Position numbers and translations under genes: made by a program
From: Plasmodiophora brassicae
Lineage: Eukaryota > Endomyxa > Phytomyxea > Plasmodiophorida > Plasmodiophoridae
Length of the DNA stretch: 64,000 nt
NCBI GenBank assembly: GCA_039704465.1
Contig: JASFAU010000001.1
Coordinates: 1,922,001-1,986,000 of the forward strand
Reading direction: 5' to 3'
The notes under the pieces: model-generated
Told to the model about the DNA's origin: nothing
Seen by the model: only the letters and a program-made list of their open reading frames with translations
Databases searched by the model: none
Shown here: positions 54,757 through 64,000 of the stretch, piece by piece
Numbering within the stretch: position 1 is the first letter of the stretch
Layout of the letters: every line of letters starts with the position of its first letter

Positions 54757-55689
54757 CTATGGGACGCGGCAGAGCATGGAGAGCATGAAGCGCGTCGCCC
54801 AATGGTTTCCGAACGGGGCGCAATCGACGACGAACGTGGCAAGGAGGGCAGCGAGCAGCACTGACGCCAGGAAGGTCAGCACGACGATAACGCAGACGGA
54901 GCGCAGGCGAACCGTCGCCGACGCCGCAGACATATCGAAGACATGCCCAGGTTCAGGCGTGGCGTCCGGCGGGCGATTCGCGCCCGTCGGCATACGGAGC
55001 ATCGCCAGCACGGCCGCAGTCAGGGCGCTGAACGTGTACACAGCCGTAGGGGACGCTGTCCATCCAGGGTCGCGGACGGGCGCAGGGCGCCGCCGCCTAG
55101 CCAGCCGAATGGCCATCCATACGACGCAGAACGAGACGCCGGCTGTCCTGCTGGGAAGCATTCGCTTGGCGACGCGCCTCCACGACGACGTCCTAGGCGG
55201 CCTGTGCCCGCTGCCTGCGGTGCCGCTCGACGAGTTGCTGCGATTGTGGCATGGGCTAGGTGTTGACGGGACGACGACGACGGCGACCTTCTCGCTGGTC
55301 GGCAGCGCCTTGTTGAGCGGGGCAACGGCGGCGATCGCGGTCCATTCGTCTGCGGATTGCCTGTTGGCTCCAGGGCGCTGCCGGGCACGTGCGCCTGGAC
55401 GTGGTGGTCGACCCCTGGAGCTGGTCGAGCGACCACACCGCCCTGGCATACCTTCGCGGGCGTTCGTAGGGCCTCGGGTAGGCATCGTTGACGTACGTCG
55501 GGTGGCCGTAGAGCCAGGCGCGAACGAGGACCCAAACGCCTTGGTCCGCTTAAGAAGCGCACCGGCGGTGTCGACGTCGTCGCGGTCGACGCGACGCTTC
55601 GGTCTGGTTGCGCGCACGGGTCCCACAGTGGATACGGCCAGGACGACCAGCAGGACGATCGCCCACGATGCAGCCGCCGCCGTCGGCAT
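54757..55689 (-). CDS. Hypothetical membrane protein, reading frame disturbed
   Basis: A frame stays open across 310 codons. It starts with a signal-like MPTAAAASWAIVLLVVLAVS and ends with membrane segments (AVYTFSALTAAVLAMLRM, VCVIVVLTFLASVLLAALLA). However, codon bias between about 55200 and 55520 favours other frames, which read LVRAWLYGHPTYVNDAYPRP and YERPRRYARAVWSLDQLQG in place of an Arg/Pro-rich sequence. Unrecognised introns, indels or decay could explain this. Family unknown. Confidence 0.45.
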   Translation of the reverse strand: MPTAAAASWAIVLLVVLAVSTVGPVRATRPKRRVDRDDVDTAGALLKRTKAFGSSFAPGSTATRRTSTMPTRGPTNAREGMPGRCGRSTSSRGRPPRPGARARQRPGANRQSADEWTAIAAVAPLNKALPTSEKVAVVVVPSTPSPCHNRSNSSSGTAGSGHRPPRTSSWRRVAKRMLPSRTAGVSFCVVWMAIRLARRRRPAPVRDPGWTASPTAVYTFSALTAAVLAMLRMPTGANRPPDATPEPGHVFDMSAASATVRLRSVCVIVVLTFLASVLLAALLATFVVDCAPFGNHWATRFMLSMLCRVP

Positions 55690-55992
55690 GGATGCTGGAC
55701 GCGCGCCTCACGCGACCTGCCGCTGCCAGCGCGAGGCCGCCAGGGCGCCTGATTCAGAGGTGCCGCTCGCAGCTATTTCTGACCCTGCGAAGGCCACCGT
55801 ATAGAGCGGCGCGGGATCGACGACGATGATGTCGGCCGAACCGCGCCTGGGAAACCAGCTGGCATCGCGGTGGTCTTTGCTTTGTTGGCGTTCGCAGGCG
55901 GATGTAGAATCTCCAGTATCGGCCAGAGAGAGATATTTAGTGTGCCTCGATATGAGTGGCACCCGCGCCGACCCCGTTCCACATTGTAGGCG

Positions 55993-58319
55993 ATGGCACC
56001 TCGCTGGGCGCTGATGGAATGCATCGCCTTGGTGCTGGTGGTGGTCGCGGGAATCGCGGCCGGCCGGCGCACGATCCTGCAAGTGTACCTCCCGAGCTAC
56101 ACGTCGCTGACCATCGCCAACATTGACGCCAGCAACATCGACGTCATCGCCTATTCGTTCGCCACCGTCACCTCCGGTACGGTGCGTCGCATCGAACGAC
56201 CATCGTTCTCGTTCACATTGCAACCTGACAGGCGGCGTGTGCGCCCTCGTCAATTCAAAGGATTCCAGTAAGTGCGATCCTTGACGTGGAACGGCACCTT
56301 GCCCCAAGCGTGGTGTAACTGGTGACCCCCGCTCTTAGAGAACCTGCCCGCGCTCCTGCAGCTGAAGACAAAGTTCCCGCACCTGCGAACGACGCTGAGC
56401 ATCGGCGGGGCGGACGTGGCGGCCCCATTCCAGGCAGCGGCGGCCACGAACGCGTCCCGCACCAGGTTCGCCGCGTCGTGCGCCTCGCTGGCCGCCAATT
56501 ACTCGTTCGACGGCCTTGACGGTACAACTCTGCTGGGCATTGATCGCTAGCGCGCGCGGTGTAGACGCTGACCTATCGGGTACTGTGCCAGTGGACTGGG
56601 AGGTGCCCGTCCAATCGGACGCGACTACGTACCCGCTGCTCGTCGCCGCCCTGCGTGCCGTCCTTCCCCCAGGGTCGTTGCTGACCACGGCCAGCAACAC
56701 TGGAAACGCATTACAGTTCCAGATGGCAGCCGCGGTCGCCCCCGTTGTCGACTGGATCAACATCATGTAAGTCGGCCAGGGCGCGTCGATCCCTGGAAAC
56801 GCCAACCAACGTGTGAGGGCGGCCCCCCGACATAGGGGATACCCGTACACCGGGTCCTGGGAGACCAACCCCATCACGAAGCACGCGTCGCCTCTGTTCC
56901 CGTCAAAGTCCCAGCCCAAGACCGCCGGCGCCGGTGTCCTGGTAGGTGCCGGGAATAACCACCATCTCCTGTCGGGCGTTGCACTGACGCGCCCGCTCTG
57001 CCAAGTCGTACCTGGCCGCCGGGGTACCCGCCAGCCAGTTAGTGCTCGGCGTGCCGTTCTATGGGTTCCAGCGCACCGGTGTGGCCTCGACTCGCAACCT
57101 GACCGGGATCCAGGCCACCGGCCTGTTCGTGTCGGCGGCCGCATCGCCCTATTACCAACTCAAGACGCCGCAGATTCAGAGCCTGTTCAGCGCCGACAAG
57201 AACTGGACCGTATACTGGGACGCCACCGCCAACGCCACGTACGCGTACAACCCAGTGCAGGCATCGTTCATCACGTACGAGTCGACGCGGTCGCTGGCGG
57301 TCAAGGCACAGTACGTTGGCGCGCGTGGCCTGCTCGGCATGATGGTCTGGGAACTGTCCCAGGACGACTCCAGCAACACGCTCTTGAATGCGATCGTTAC
57401 CGGTCTTCGTGCCGTCTCGCAGGCAACGACATCGCGATCCAGGACGAAACCGTCATCGACGGGGCGCCCAAACACTAAATCCAAGCGCCGTCCAACCACA
57501 AAGTTGAAGCCGACCAGCAGTGGACGTGCCCGGAGGACGTCAACGTCCCGAACGAAGACAAGACGTCCATCATCGAGGCAGCTGAAGAGCAGCAGCTCCC
57601 GACGAAGCCGTTCGCGTACGAGGAAGGCGAACAGATCCAGCACGAAGGCTGTCAACCCACCGTCGCAGTCACCTGCGTCCAAGCGCAATGCGACGTCCAG
57701 ACGGGCCAGCACCAGGCAGGCGCAGAGGGCATCCAACTCCCGAGCCGGGACACGACGCCCGTCGACACGAACGCTCCGACGTACGCGCTCGCGCGGAAGG
57801 ACCTCGAACACCAAGCCGGCTAAGGCATCGTCTCAATCGGTGGCGAGCCACACGCAACGCCCGCCGACTGGGTCCCGGTCTCAGCAGCGGACGACGACGA
57901 TGACGACTTCACGTCCCGGGGCATCACGTCGTCGTGGCGCCACTTTCCATCCGAATCTGAGCTCGTCCAGGCGAACAATGGTCAGGGCGTCTGTACGATC
58001 GCCGGCGGCCGACTCCAGGAGCCGCTTACGAGACACGACGCACACGCGTTTGATCCGTTCGCCAGCGTTGCCAGTGACGAGGTCTGCTGCGGCTGAACAG
58101 CGGCGGCGCCCGACAACGGGCCCCGCGACGGTATCACCGTCGTCGTCGGCGTCATGGTTCGGGTTGGCGTTGAGTGCCCGGATCGCGTCCTTCGTCGCTG
58201 TCATCGCTGTTACCCTCTGTGCCGCCTGTGTCATCGGGATCAGGCGCAGGCAGCAGCAGCAGAGACACCGGCAGTACGCCGCCTATATGCAGACGTGGAT
58301 GTCGGAGCCGGCCATGTGA
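55993..58319 (+). CDS. Membrane-anchored GH18 chitinase-like protein, copy A
   Basis: Glycoside hydrolase family 18, hydrolysing beta-1,4 N-acetylglucosamine chains. Exons 55993..56176, 56232..56267, 56339..56521, 56592..56766, 56836..56941 and 57006..58319; 665 residues. Signal peptide (ECIALVLVVVAGIAAG), first strand TILQVYLPSYTSL, TTLSIGG, and the catalytic motif FDGLDVDWE, assembled across an intron (DxxDxDxE, Glu is the acid). Then INIMGYPYTGSW, LVLGVPFYGFQRTG and GMMVWELSQDDSS. After the catalytic domain an Arg/Ser/Thr-rich linker of about 290 residues leads to a C-terminal membrane helix (IASFVAVIAVTLCAACVIGI) and a short tail ending WMSEPAM. The enzyme is therefore cell-surface or lumenal. 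The linker shows codon bias for another frame (see findings). Confidence 0.88.
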
Positions 58320-58503
58320 CAGTAAATGTATTGCATCGTCGATACCATGCAACACACTGTGGCAATTCTGAGTGCGCTTCGGATTACGGGTCAACCCTCG
58401 TCGACCCGTACTTCTGGGAAGCCGGGTGCACCTTGAACGCTCGCGGTATCCACCTGGCAATGCTGCTGATCAGCCGAGATCGCCACAGCCCCGATCCATC
58501 TGC

Positions 58504-59381
58504 TTACGCGTTCGAGCACGTGCAGATGACCAGGCAGTTGATGGCAACGTCGACGATGCCAATCAGGTTCACAATGGCCATATGGAGCGGGGCGAACGTC
58601 GGGTACGCGAGGTCGTCGATGAGGAGGTAGGTCATGGTGCTCAACGTGGATCCGAGCGCAATCGACGAGAAGAACAGGTTGCGTCGCGCGATCGTCTCCA
58701 TCCTCTTGTTGCGCGTCTGGTCGCCAGCGGACAGCTTCTCGTTCGGCAGGGCCATGCGGGCCTGGTGCTCGCGTAGAGACGTCGTAAATTTGTAGATTAG
58801 TAGGGCGGAGAACCCGAGGACTGCCATGACGATCAGGACGGCAACGTACACAGGGTAGTATCCCACACAAACGCCCAAGTCATCGACAACGCGACCCTGC
58901 GATACGGCGGCCGTGAAGACCGCGAATGGGACCACGCTGACGATGCCCAGCTGGATCATCTTCATGAGGGGCGTGGACCGCGCCTGGTCGTCGACCATCA
59001 ACGCCCGGCAGTGCAGAAATTGCAGAACGGATCCGATCGTGCAGGCATCTGTGCGAAACGCATGCTCCAGGTCAGCGGGACAGCACCGGTTTGTCCAACG
59101 TGTTCAGCAATGTTACAGAAGAAGCCTACGACGCCGGCGAGGGTTTCGCAGGCACGCGCCTGGGAGGGCGCCCACGGGTACACCCACTGGAGCGCGGTGC
59201 ACGTCCCAGCCATGAAGGCACAGAACGCGGTGCTCCAGATGGATCCGACAAGGACGCTGACCTTGCCTTCCCGTATGACGGTCACGGCCGTACACAGGAC
59301 AACGGCGATCGTGGATAATCCCAGGGCACCTCCGGCAATGCCGATTGCAAGTGCGATCCCCTCCACAGCCGGCATCGTCAC
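58504..59381 (-). CDS. Seven-pass-like membrane protein
   Basis: Exons 59087..59381 and 58504..59048 (38-nt intron), 279 residues. About seven hydrophobic segments: GIALAIGIAGGALGLSTIAV, VGSIWSTAFCAFMAGTC, TLAGVVGFFCNIAE, IGSVLQFLHC, LGIVSVVPFAVFTAAV, YVAVLIVMAVLGFSALLIY and IVNLIGIVDVAINCLVICT. A basic loop (KRMETIARRNLFFSS) lies before the last two. Layout resembles the other receptor-like genes here but sequence identity is low. It sits between the two chitinase copies on the opposite strand. Confidence 0.65.
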
Positions 59382-60262
59382 CGCCTGATATAATAGAGGC
59401 GCCGACTACGCTGGGTCAAGCGCTTGTCTCGGGTCCAGGTACTAAGGCGCCCCTTAAGCATACCGTGTGATGACGAGCGAGCGAACAGTACAGTTATCAC
59501 CCTGGGCCCTACATAGCTGGTGCGCAGGAGGCGTACTTACAGCAGTTGGATCCGGGCTTATCGGGATCCCAGACGCGAACGTTGTTACCGGTTGGGCGCT
59601 CTCGGGGAGGTCGCCCAAAGATACTGTCGGGGTGGCTTGGTCCCTAAGTCAAGGGCTGGAGCGACTACGGTGCCCCAGCTTTACACTAACCTGTACGAGG
59701 AACACAACAGGTTTGGAGGGGGAAGCACCAATACCGACGCCTTACAGGCGGCCACAGCGAACGTGAACAACGCGAGAGCACTACCGGCAATACCGACAGC
59801 AAAGCGGTGCCCACTCGACGCCCGGCATGCTCGTCGGCGAACAAATCAGACAGGGAGTTGCCTGATCCACGTCCGCCCCGGCTCATGGTAATACTATAGC
59901 AGAGCGTTAAGCGTATCCGGTGGGCTGAGTGCGGAGGGTACGGTCACCACGTCGGCCCATAGCAGCAGGTGTCTGTGGGCGAATTTCAGTACTGCCGGGA
60001 CCGAGCCATGTCGCCCGAAGGGGCCGCGTGCGACAGGACACCGAACTGACGATCCGATCGGGTGTGCTGGCTGGCGCGCTCATCCGCCTCGTGCGCCTGG
60101 GGCCAACGCGCTAGTCGGTACGCCTACGACACACGGGATCCCAGCATCGTCGTCGTCTAAAACTGGTGCGGTCGGCGTTTCCACAGGCGATGGTGCTTGC
60201 CAGATTCGCCCGCGAGAGATATTATATTCATCTTCCCCTCCACAGCCCACATCGTCATCACG
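59382..60262. other. Region without recognised gene
   Basis: About 880 bp upstream of chitinase copy B. A plus-strand frame at 59520-59891 ends VPQLYTNLYEEHNRFGGGST and onward but matches nothing. A GAGAGATAT element lies 45 bp before the copy B ATG at 60215-60223; a GAGAGATAT element also lies about 65 bp before copy A. It may be a shared promoter motif. Confidence 0.4.
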
Positions 60263-62333
60263 ATGGCTGCGATCGGGTCACTGGCGCTCGTAGCCATTGC
60301 CGTCGTGGTGAGCATGGCGGTCGCTGCCGGCCGCCGAACCATCCTGCAGGTGTACGTGCCGCACTATACGTCGCTGTCCATCGCCAGCATCAACGCCAGC
60401 AGCATCGACGTCATCGCCTACGCGTTCGCGACCGTCACCTCCGGTACGATGCCTGTCGGCATGTCCTCTTCAGCCACGTTACCCATCTTCTGGGCATAGG
60501 CGGCCTGTGCGCGCTCTCCAATGCAGAGGACGCAGGTGGGTGCAGGAACGGCCCGGCAATGTCAGCCGCCACCTGAGTGTTCTGGTAGCGAACCTCGCAG
60601 CGCTCCTGCAGCTGAAGAAGCGGTTCCCCCGCCTGCGGACGACGCTGAGCGTTGGCGGCGGGGACGTGGCGACGCCCTTCAAAACGGCGGCGGCGACGAA
60701 CGCGTCCCGCGCCACGTTTGCCCAGTCCTGCGCGGCGCTGGCCGCCAGGTACTCGTTCGACGGCCTTGATGGTATTGCACCCATCACACGCGCGTGCGCA
60801 TCGCTGAACGTAACGGGTGGCGGTGCCAGTGGACTGGGAAGTGCCCGTCCAATCGGACGCGACGACGTACCCGCTGCTGATGGCCGCCCTGCGCGCCGCC
60901 CTCCCTCCCGGGTCGTTACTGACCACGGCCAGCAGCACCCAGAACGCGCTACAATTCCAGATGGCGGCCGCCATCGCTCCCGTTGTCGACTGGATCAACA
61001 TCATGTGGGCCGATCGCATGCCCACCCGCGCGTACGTTTGCGCCTGACCCGGTGACCCGGCAGGGGATACGATTACACGGGATCGTGGGAAGCCAAGCCG
61101 ATCACGAAGCACAACGCGCCATTGTTCCCGTCTGGCGCCCAGCCCAACGCCGTCGGCACCGCCGTCCTGGTAGGTTCGGCGAACCCCATGCCTGGCACCT
61201 ACCCACGCCTGTGTGCGCTCTAGTCGTACCTGGCCGCCGGGGTACCCGCCGGCCAGTTAGTGCTCGGCGTACCGTTCTATGGGTTCCAGCGCACCGGTGT
61301 GGCCTCTTCGACAGCACCTACCCTGGCTGGGGCGCAGGGCCTGTTCGTGTCGGCGGCCGCATCGCCGTCGTACTATCTCGCCGCACCCGACATCCAGGAC
61401 CTGCTGGCGGCGGACAGCAACTGGGCGCCCTACTGGGATGCCACCGCGTGCGCCGCGTACGCCTTCAACCCGGTGCAGGCATCGTTCATCACGTACGAGT
61501 CGGCGCGATCGCTGGCGACCAAGGCGCAGTACGTGGGCGCGCATGGCCTCCTGGGCATGATGGCCTGGGAGCTGTCCCAGGACGACTCCAGCAGCACGCT
61601 TCTGAACGCGATGGCGGCCGGCCTGCGCGCCGTCTCGCTCGCGACAACGTCCCGATCCCGAACGCCACGCCCGACAACGTCCAGGCATCCTAGGACGAAC
61701 AGCCCCCACCTGAAACGCCACCCAACCACAATGCCGGGCCGATCCAGCACCCGGCTCGGTGAACGGCCGTCCACCCGAGCCAGGACCGGGCGCCCCATGA
61801 CGAGGCGCCCGAGGACCAGCTCCCGGCAAACTCGTTCCCCGATCAGGAGATCAAGTCGATCGACCGCGAAGGCAGCGGCAGCGAGTGGGTACGACCGCAG
61901 GCCGGGAACGTCGTCGCCAAGGTCTACGCGTCGCACGACAGTACCATCCCGGCCGACGACAAACCCAGCTGTACCAACAGCGTCCAATCGAAGGTCGACG
62001 CGCGCCTCAACGACCAGATCCGCCATACGGTCGTCGTCGTCCTGGGCGGCGAGACGGCACCCAACGCGCCGCCCCCTAACGCTGTCGCCCAGTGCGGCAA
62101 TGCTGCGGCGACGCACCACGAGCCCAGCCGCGCCCGTCATGGCGCTATCGTCGTCCCCATGGACGTCGTGGGCCGGGTCGATGTCCACAGCCCGGGGTGC
62201 ATCCTGCGCCGCCGTCGTCCTTGTCACCGTGGTCGCGGCCGGGGTCGCCTGGGTCAGGAGCGTCCGGCAACGGATACTGAAGCGCCAGCAGACGGCCCAT
62301 ACGCGCGATTGGCTCAGCGAGCCGGCGATCTGA
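60263..62333 (+). CDS. Membrane-anchored GH18 chitinase-like protein, copy B
   Basis: Exons 60263..60443, 60500..60535, 60589..60771, 60830..61004, 61064..61169 and 61224..62333; 596 residues. Exons 2-5 have exactly the lengths of copy A (36, 183, 175, 106 nt), proving duplication. Signal peptide (LALVAIAVVVSMAVA), TILQVYVPHYTSL, TTLSVGG, catalytic FDGLDVDWE, GYDYTGSWEAKP, LVLGVPFYGFQRTG and GMMAWELSQDDSS are intact. The linker is shorter than in A. The C-terminal helix (SCAAVVLVTVVAAGVAW) and tail WLSEPAI are conserved. Both copies should be active by motif. Confidence 0.88.
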
Positions 62334-62441
62334 TCGAGACCGCGCGTTCTGGAATACATTCGCAACGCTGTCTCTATTCCAGAGTATTCGAGCGTTGGCC
62401 CCCCAGACACTCGTCACCACCACCCTAAGCGCTAACGTACA

Positions 62442-64000
62442 ATGGCGTCGAGGGGCACAGCAGACGTCGGCATTGTCGCCGCCCCTGACGGGGACCCAGC
62501 TGATCACCCACTCGTACCGGCGGCAGCATCACCGCCGGACGACGGGGCCGACGCCGCCCCAGGGCAACGATGGCGCCAGCTGAGCATTCTCATCGAATCG
62601 CCCGAGATCGCCGTCGCCGAGGTCGAACGATCCCAGCAGCGCCTGCGACGTGCCGAGGCCCTGCAGGCGCTGACCGCAACGGCGGTGGGTAATCACGAGC
62701 GGCACCCGATTCGCCCAGCGTCTGACGAAGCACGCCATGTCACCCCCAGGTGAAGACTCTGTCGAGGACGCTGCTGCAGATCGTTCGCGATGAGCGCAAC
62801 GTGGCGACGAACGATATGCCCATCCCTTACGCTGACGCGCTGTCTGCCCTGGAGTCGTTCGGGCGTCAGTGCGGCGGCCTGAGCGATTGCATATCGGTCG
62901 CCGTGCAACCGAGCCAGGACGCGCCCGCTCTGACGCTGCCGGAGATCGCCGCTGCCGTGTCGCGCCACGTCACGACGATGGAGATGGCGTCCAGGGACCT
63001 GGCGCGGCAACGTCGCCGGTGCCTGGAGCAGCAGGCGACGATAACGAGGCCGGCTGAGGCAGCGGGTCGGCTGGGTCGGTGGAAGGGCGGCGTGCGCCCC
63101 GAGGATCAGCACCAGGTCCAGGCGGAGCGGGCCCTGCGCGCCTCGGCGGCGTACGATCGCGCCGTCGGGCACGCACGCACCACGCAGCGGCAGTTCCGCA
63201 CCGGCACCGCACCCGACCTGCTGGACGCCCTCCAAGCGATCGACGCGCGCAACACGGCTCGCACCGCCGCCATCTGCCGGGCCCTCGTCGAGCACGTCGA
63301 CCCGTCCGTCGGGCGCGACCGCGTCGTCGCTGTCGTCGTCACCGACCCCGGCCGCTTCGTCGCCGAGTGCCAGCAGGCGGAGCAGCAGAGCGAGGCGCTG
63401 GTCGAGACGAAGGCGCCGCTCGCGTACGATCTGCCGGTATCGCTGGAGGACCTGCTGGATCGTCGTCAGGCGCCGGTGCTGACGCTGGAGGCGGTCATGG
63501 CGGCGCAGCAGAGCGCGCACCCGGGACGCACCGTCCCGGTCGTGTTCAGCCAGATCCTGCACGCGTTCCGCCAGGCGAACGGGTTCGCTGCCGACCGGGT
63601 CTTCCGCGTGTCACCGAGGCGCACGACCCGTTTGCAGGAGTACATGGACCAGGTGCGCGCAGGGCGCTTCCAGTGGCACGATGACGACGACGACGACGAT
63701 AGGAGCGCCATCGTGCCGGCGTACCTGTTGAAGTACTGGCTGCGGGCGCTGGATCGCCCTGTGATCCCGGTCGGTGCGTACCAGCTGTGCCTGGAGGTGG
63801 GTCGCGGCCCGTTCCGAGGGCCGGACGACATCGCGGCCTGCGTCGGCCACTGTTTGACTCGCCTGCCCGACGTGAACCGTCGCGTCCTGGCCGGCGTGAT
63901 CAGCGCCCTTCAGGAGACGAGCCGGCAGGCGCCGACGGACAAGGTGGTGCTGGCGCACGTGTTCGCCCCGTGCCTGATGCGGTACGTGGCGGTCGTCGTG
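62442..64000 (+). CDS. RhoGAP-domain protein, 3' end outside window
   Basis: Exons 62442..62684 and 62750 onward, running off the right edge. GTPase-activating protein for Rho-family GTPases. The N-terminal 300 residues are helical with coiled stretches (EVERSQQRLRRAEALQALTA, EMASRDLARQRRRCLEQQ), resembling a BAR/F-BAR-type membrane-binding region, as in srGAP/RICH proteins; this is an inference. The RhoGAP domain has PVVFSQILHAFRQANGF, the arginine-finger strand RVFRVSPRR, LKYWLRALDRPVIP, LPDVNRRVLAGVISAL and VVLAHVFAPCLMR. An Asp run (DDDDDDD) lies inside the domain loop, an unusual insertion. Confidence 0.88.

Noticed and set aside
57413..58090. Stop-codon reassignment to explain stops in the biased linker frame of chitinase A
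   Set aside because: TAA, TAG and TGA all serve as ordinary stops in well-supported genes of this window.

Overview
The window is nuclear DNA of a free-living-type unicellular eukaryote. About 35 protein genes are recognisable, nearly all broken by short GT-AG introns (mostly 45-65 nt, extremes about 31-71 nt). Intergenic gaps are small, GC at third codon positions is high, and AATAAA-type polyadenylation signals follow several stops. Typical eukaryotic genes are present: calmodulin, SF3B6, MSP1/ATAD1, NPRL2, LMBRD1, dyskerin, NUP93, OTUB-type otubain, ING-type PHD protein, MAGE/NSE3, ERK-type MAP kinase and RhoGAP. 7TM-RGS proteins, a type III polyketide synthase and a phosphonate-type alcohol dehydrogenase argue against an animal, but the lineage cannot be fixed from the sequence (an amoeba or similar protist is plausible). 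Exon coordinates were derived by hand from splice sites, reading frame and family similarity and may be off by a few bases.

Layout. 1-5.5 kb: zinc alcohol dehydrogenase (runs off the left edge), HMG-box protein, RluA-type pseudouridine synthase, calmodulin. 5.5-9.1 kb: a broken minus-strand locus, SF3B6, type III PKS. 10.4-16.5 kb: MSP1 convergent with NPRL2, NPRL2 divergent from LMBRD1, then a secreted stand-alone I29 inhibitor-like protein. 16.8-23.3 kb: a PTEN/auxilin-like pseudophosphatase-C2-RING protein and several multi-pass membrane proteins. 23.4-26.6 kb: MAGE, uracil phosphoribosyltransferase, a small membrane protein, ING/PHD. 26.8-33.7 kb: tandem pair of 7TM-RGS receptors, then a tandem pair of tiny type I membrane proteins, one frameshifted. 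33.9-38.2 kb: otubain, dyskerin, a 7TM-like protein. 38.4-42.9 kb: a coiled-coil/nuclease-like protein, a membrane-anchored RCC1-repeat protein, and a tandem pair of an unknown family. 43.0-48.8 kb: NUP93, a coiled-coil protein with TQTD motifs, MAP kinase. 49.5-55.7 kb: F-box/ankyrin-like protein, SDR, and secreted or membrane unknowns. 56.0-62.3 kb: a duplicated membrane-anchored GH18 chitinase flanking another 7TM protein. 62.4 kb to the end: RhoGAP protein (runs off the right edge).

Themes. Lysosome/TORC1-linked genes (NPRL2 and LMBRD1) share a head-to-head promoter. Signalling and membrane proteins are dense: two 7TM-RGS, at least four other multi-pass proteins, MAPK, RhoGAP and calmodulin. 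Local tandem duplication is recurrent (7TM-RGS, GH18, small type I proteins, the 41.6-42.9 kb pair). The most novel items are the pseudophosphatase-C2-RING architecture, the frame-switched linker in both chitinases, the unknown tandem family, and the coiled-coil PD-(D/E)XK-like protein. No single new multi-gene system is evident.
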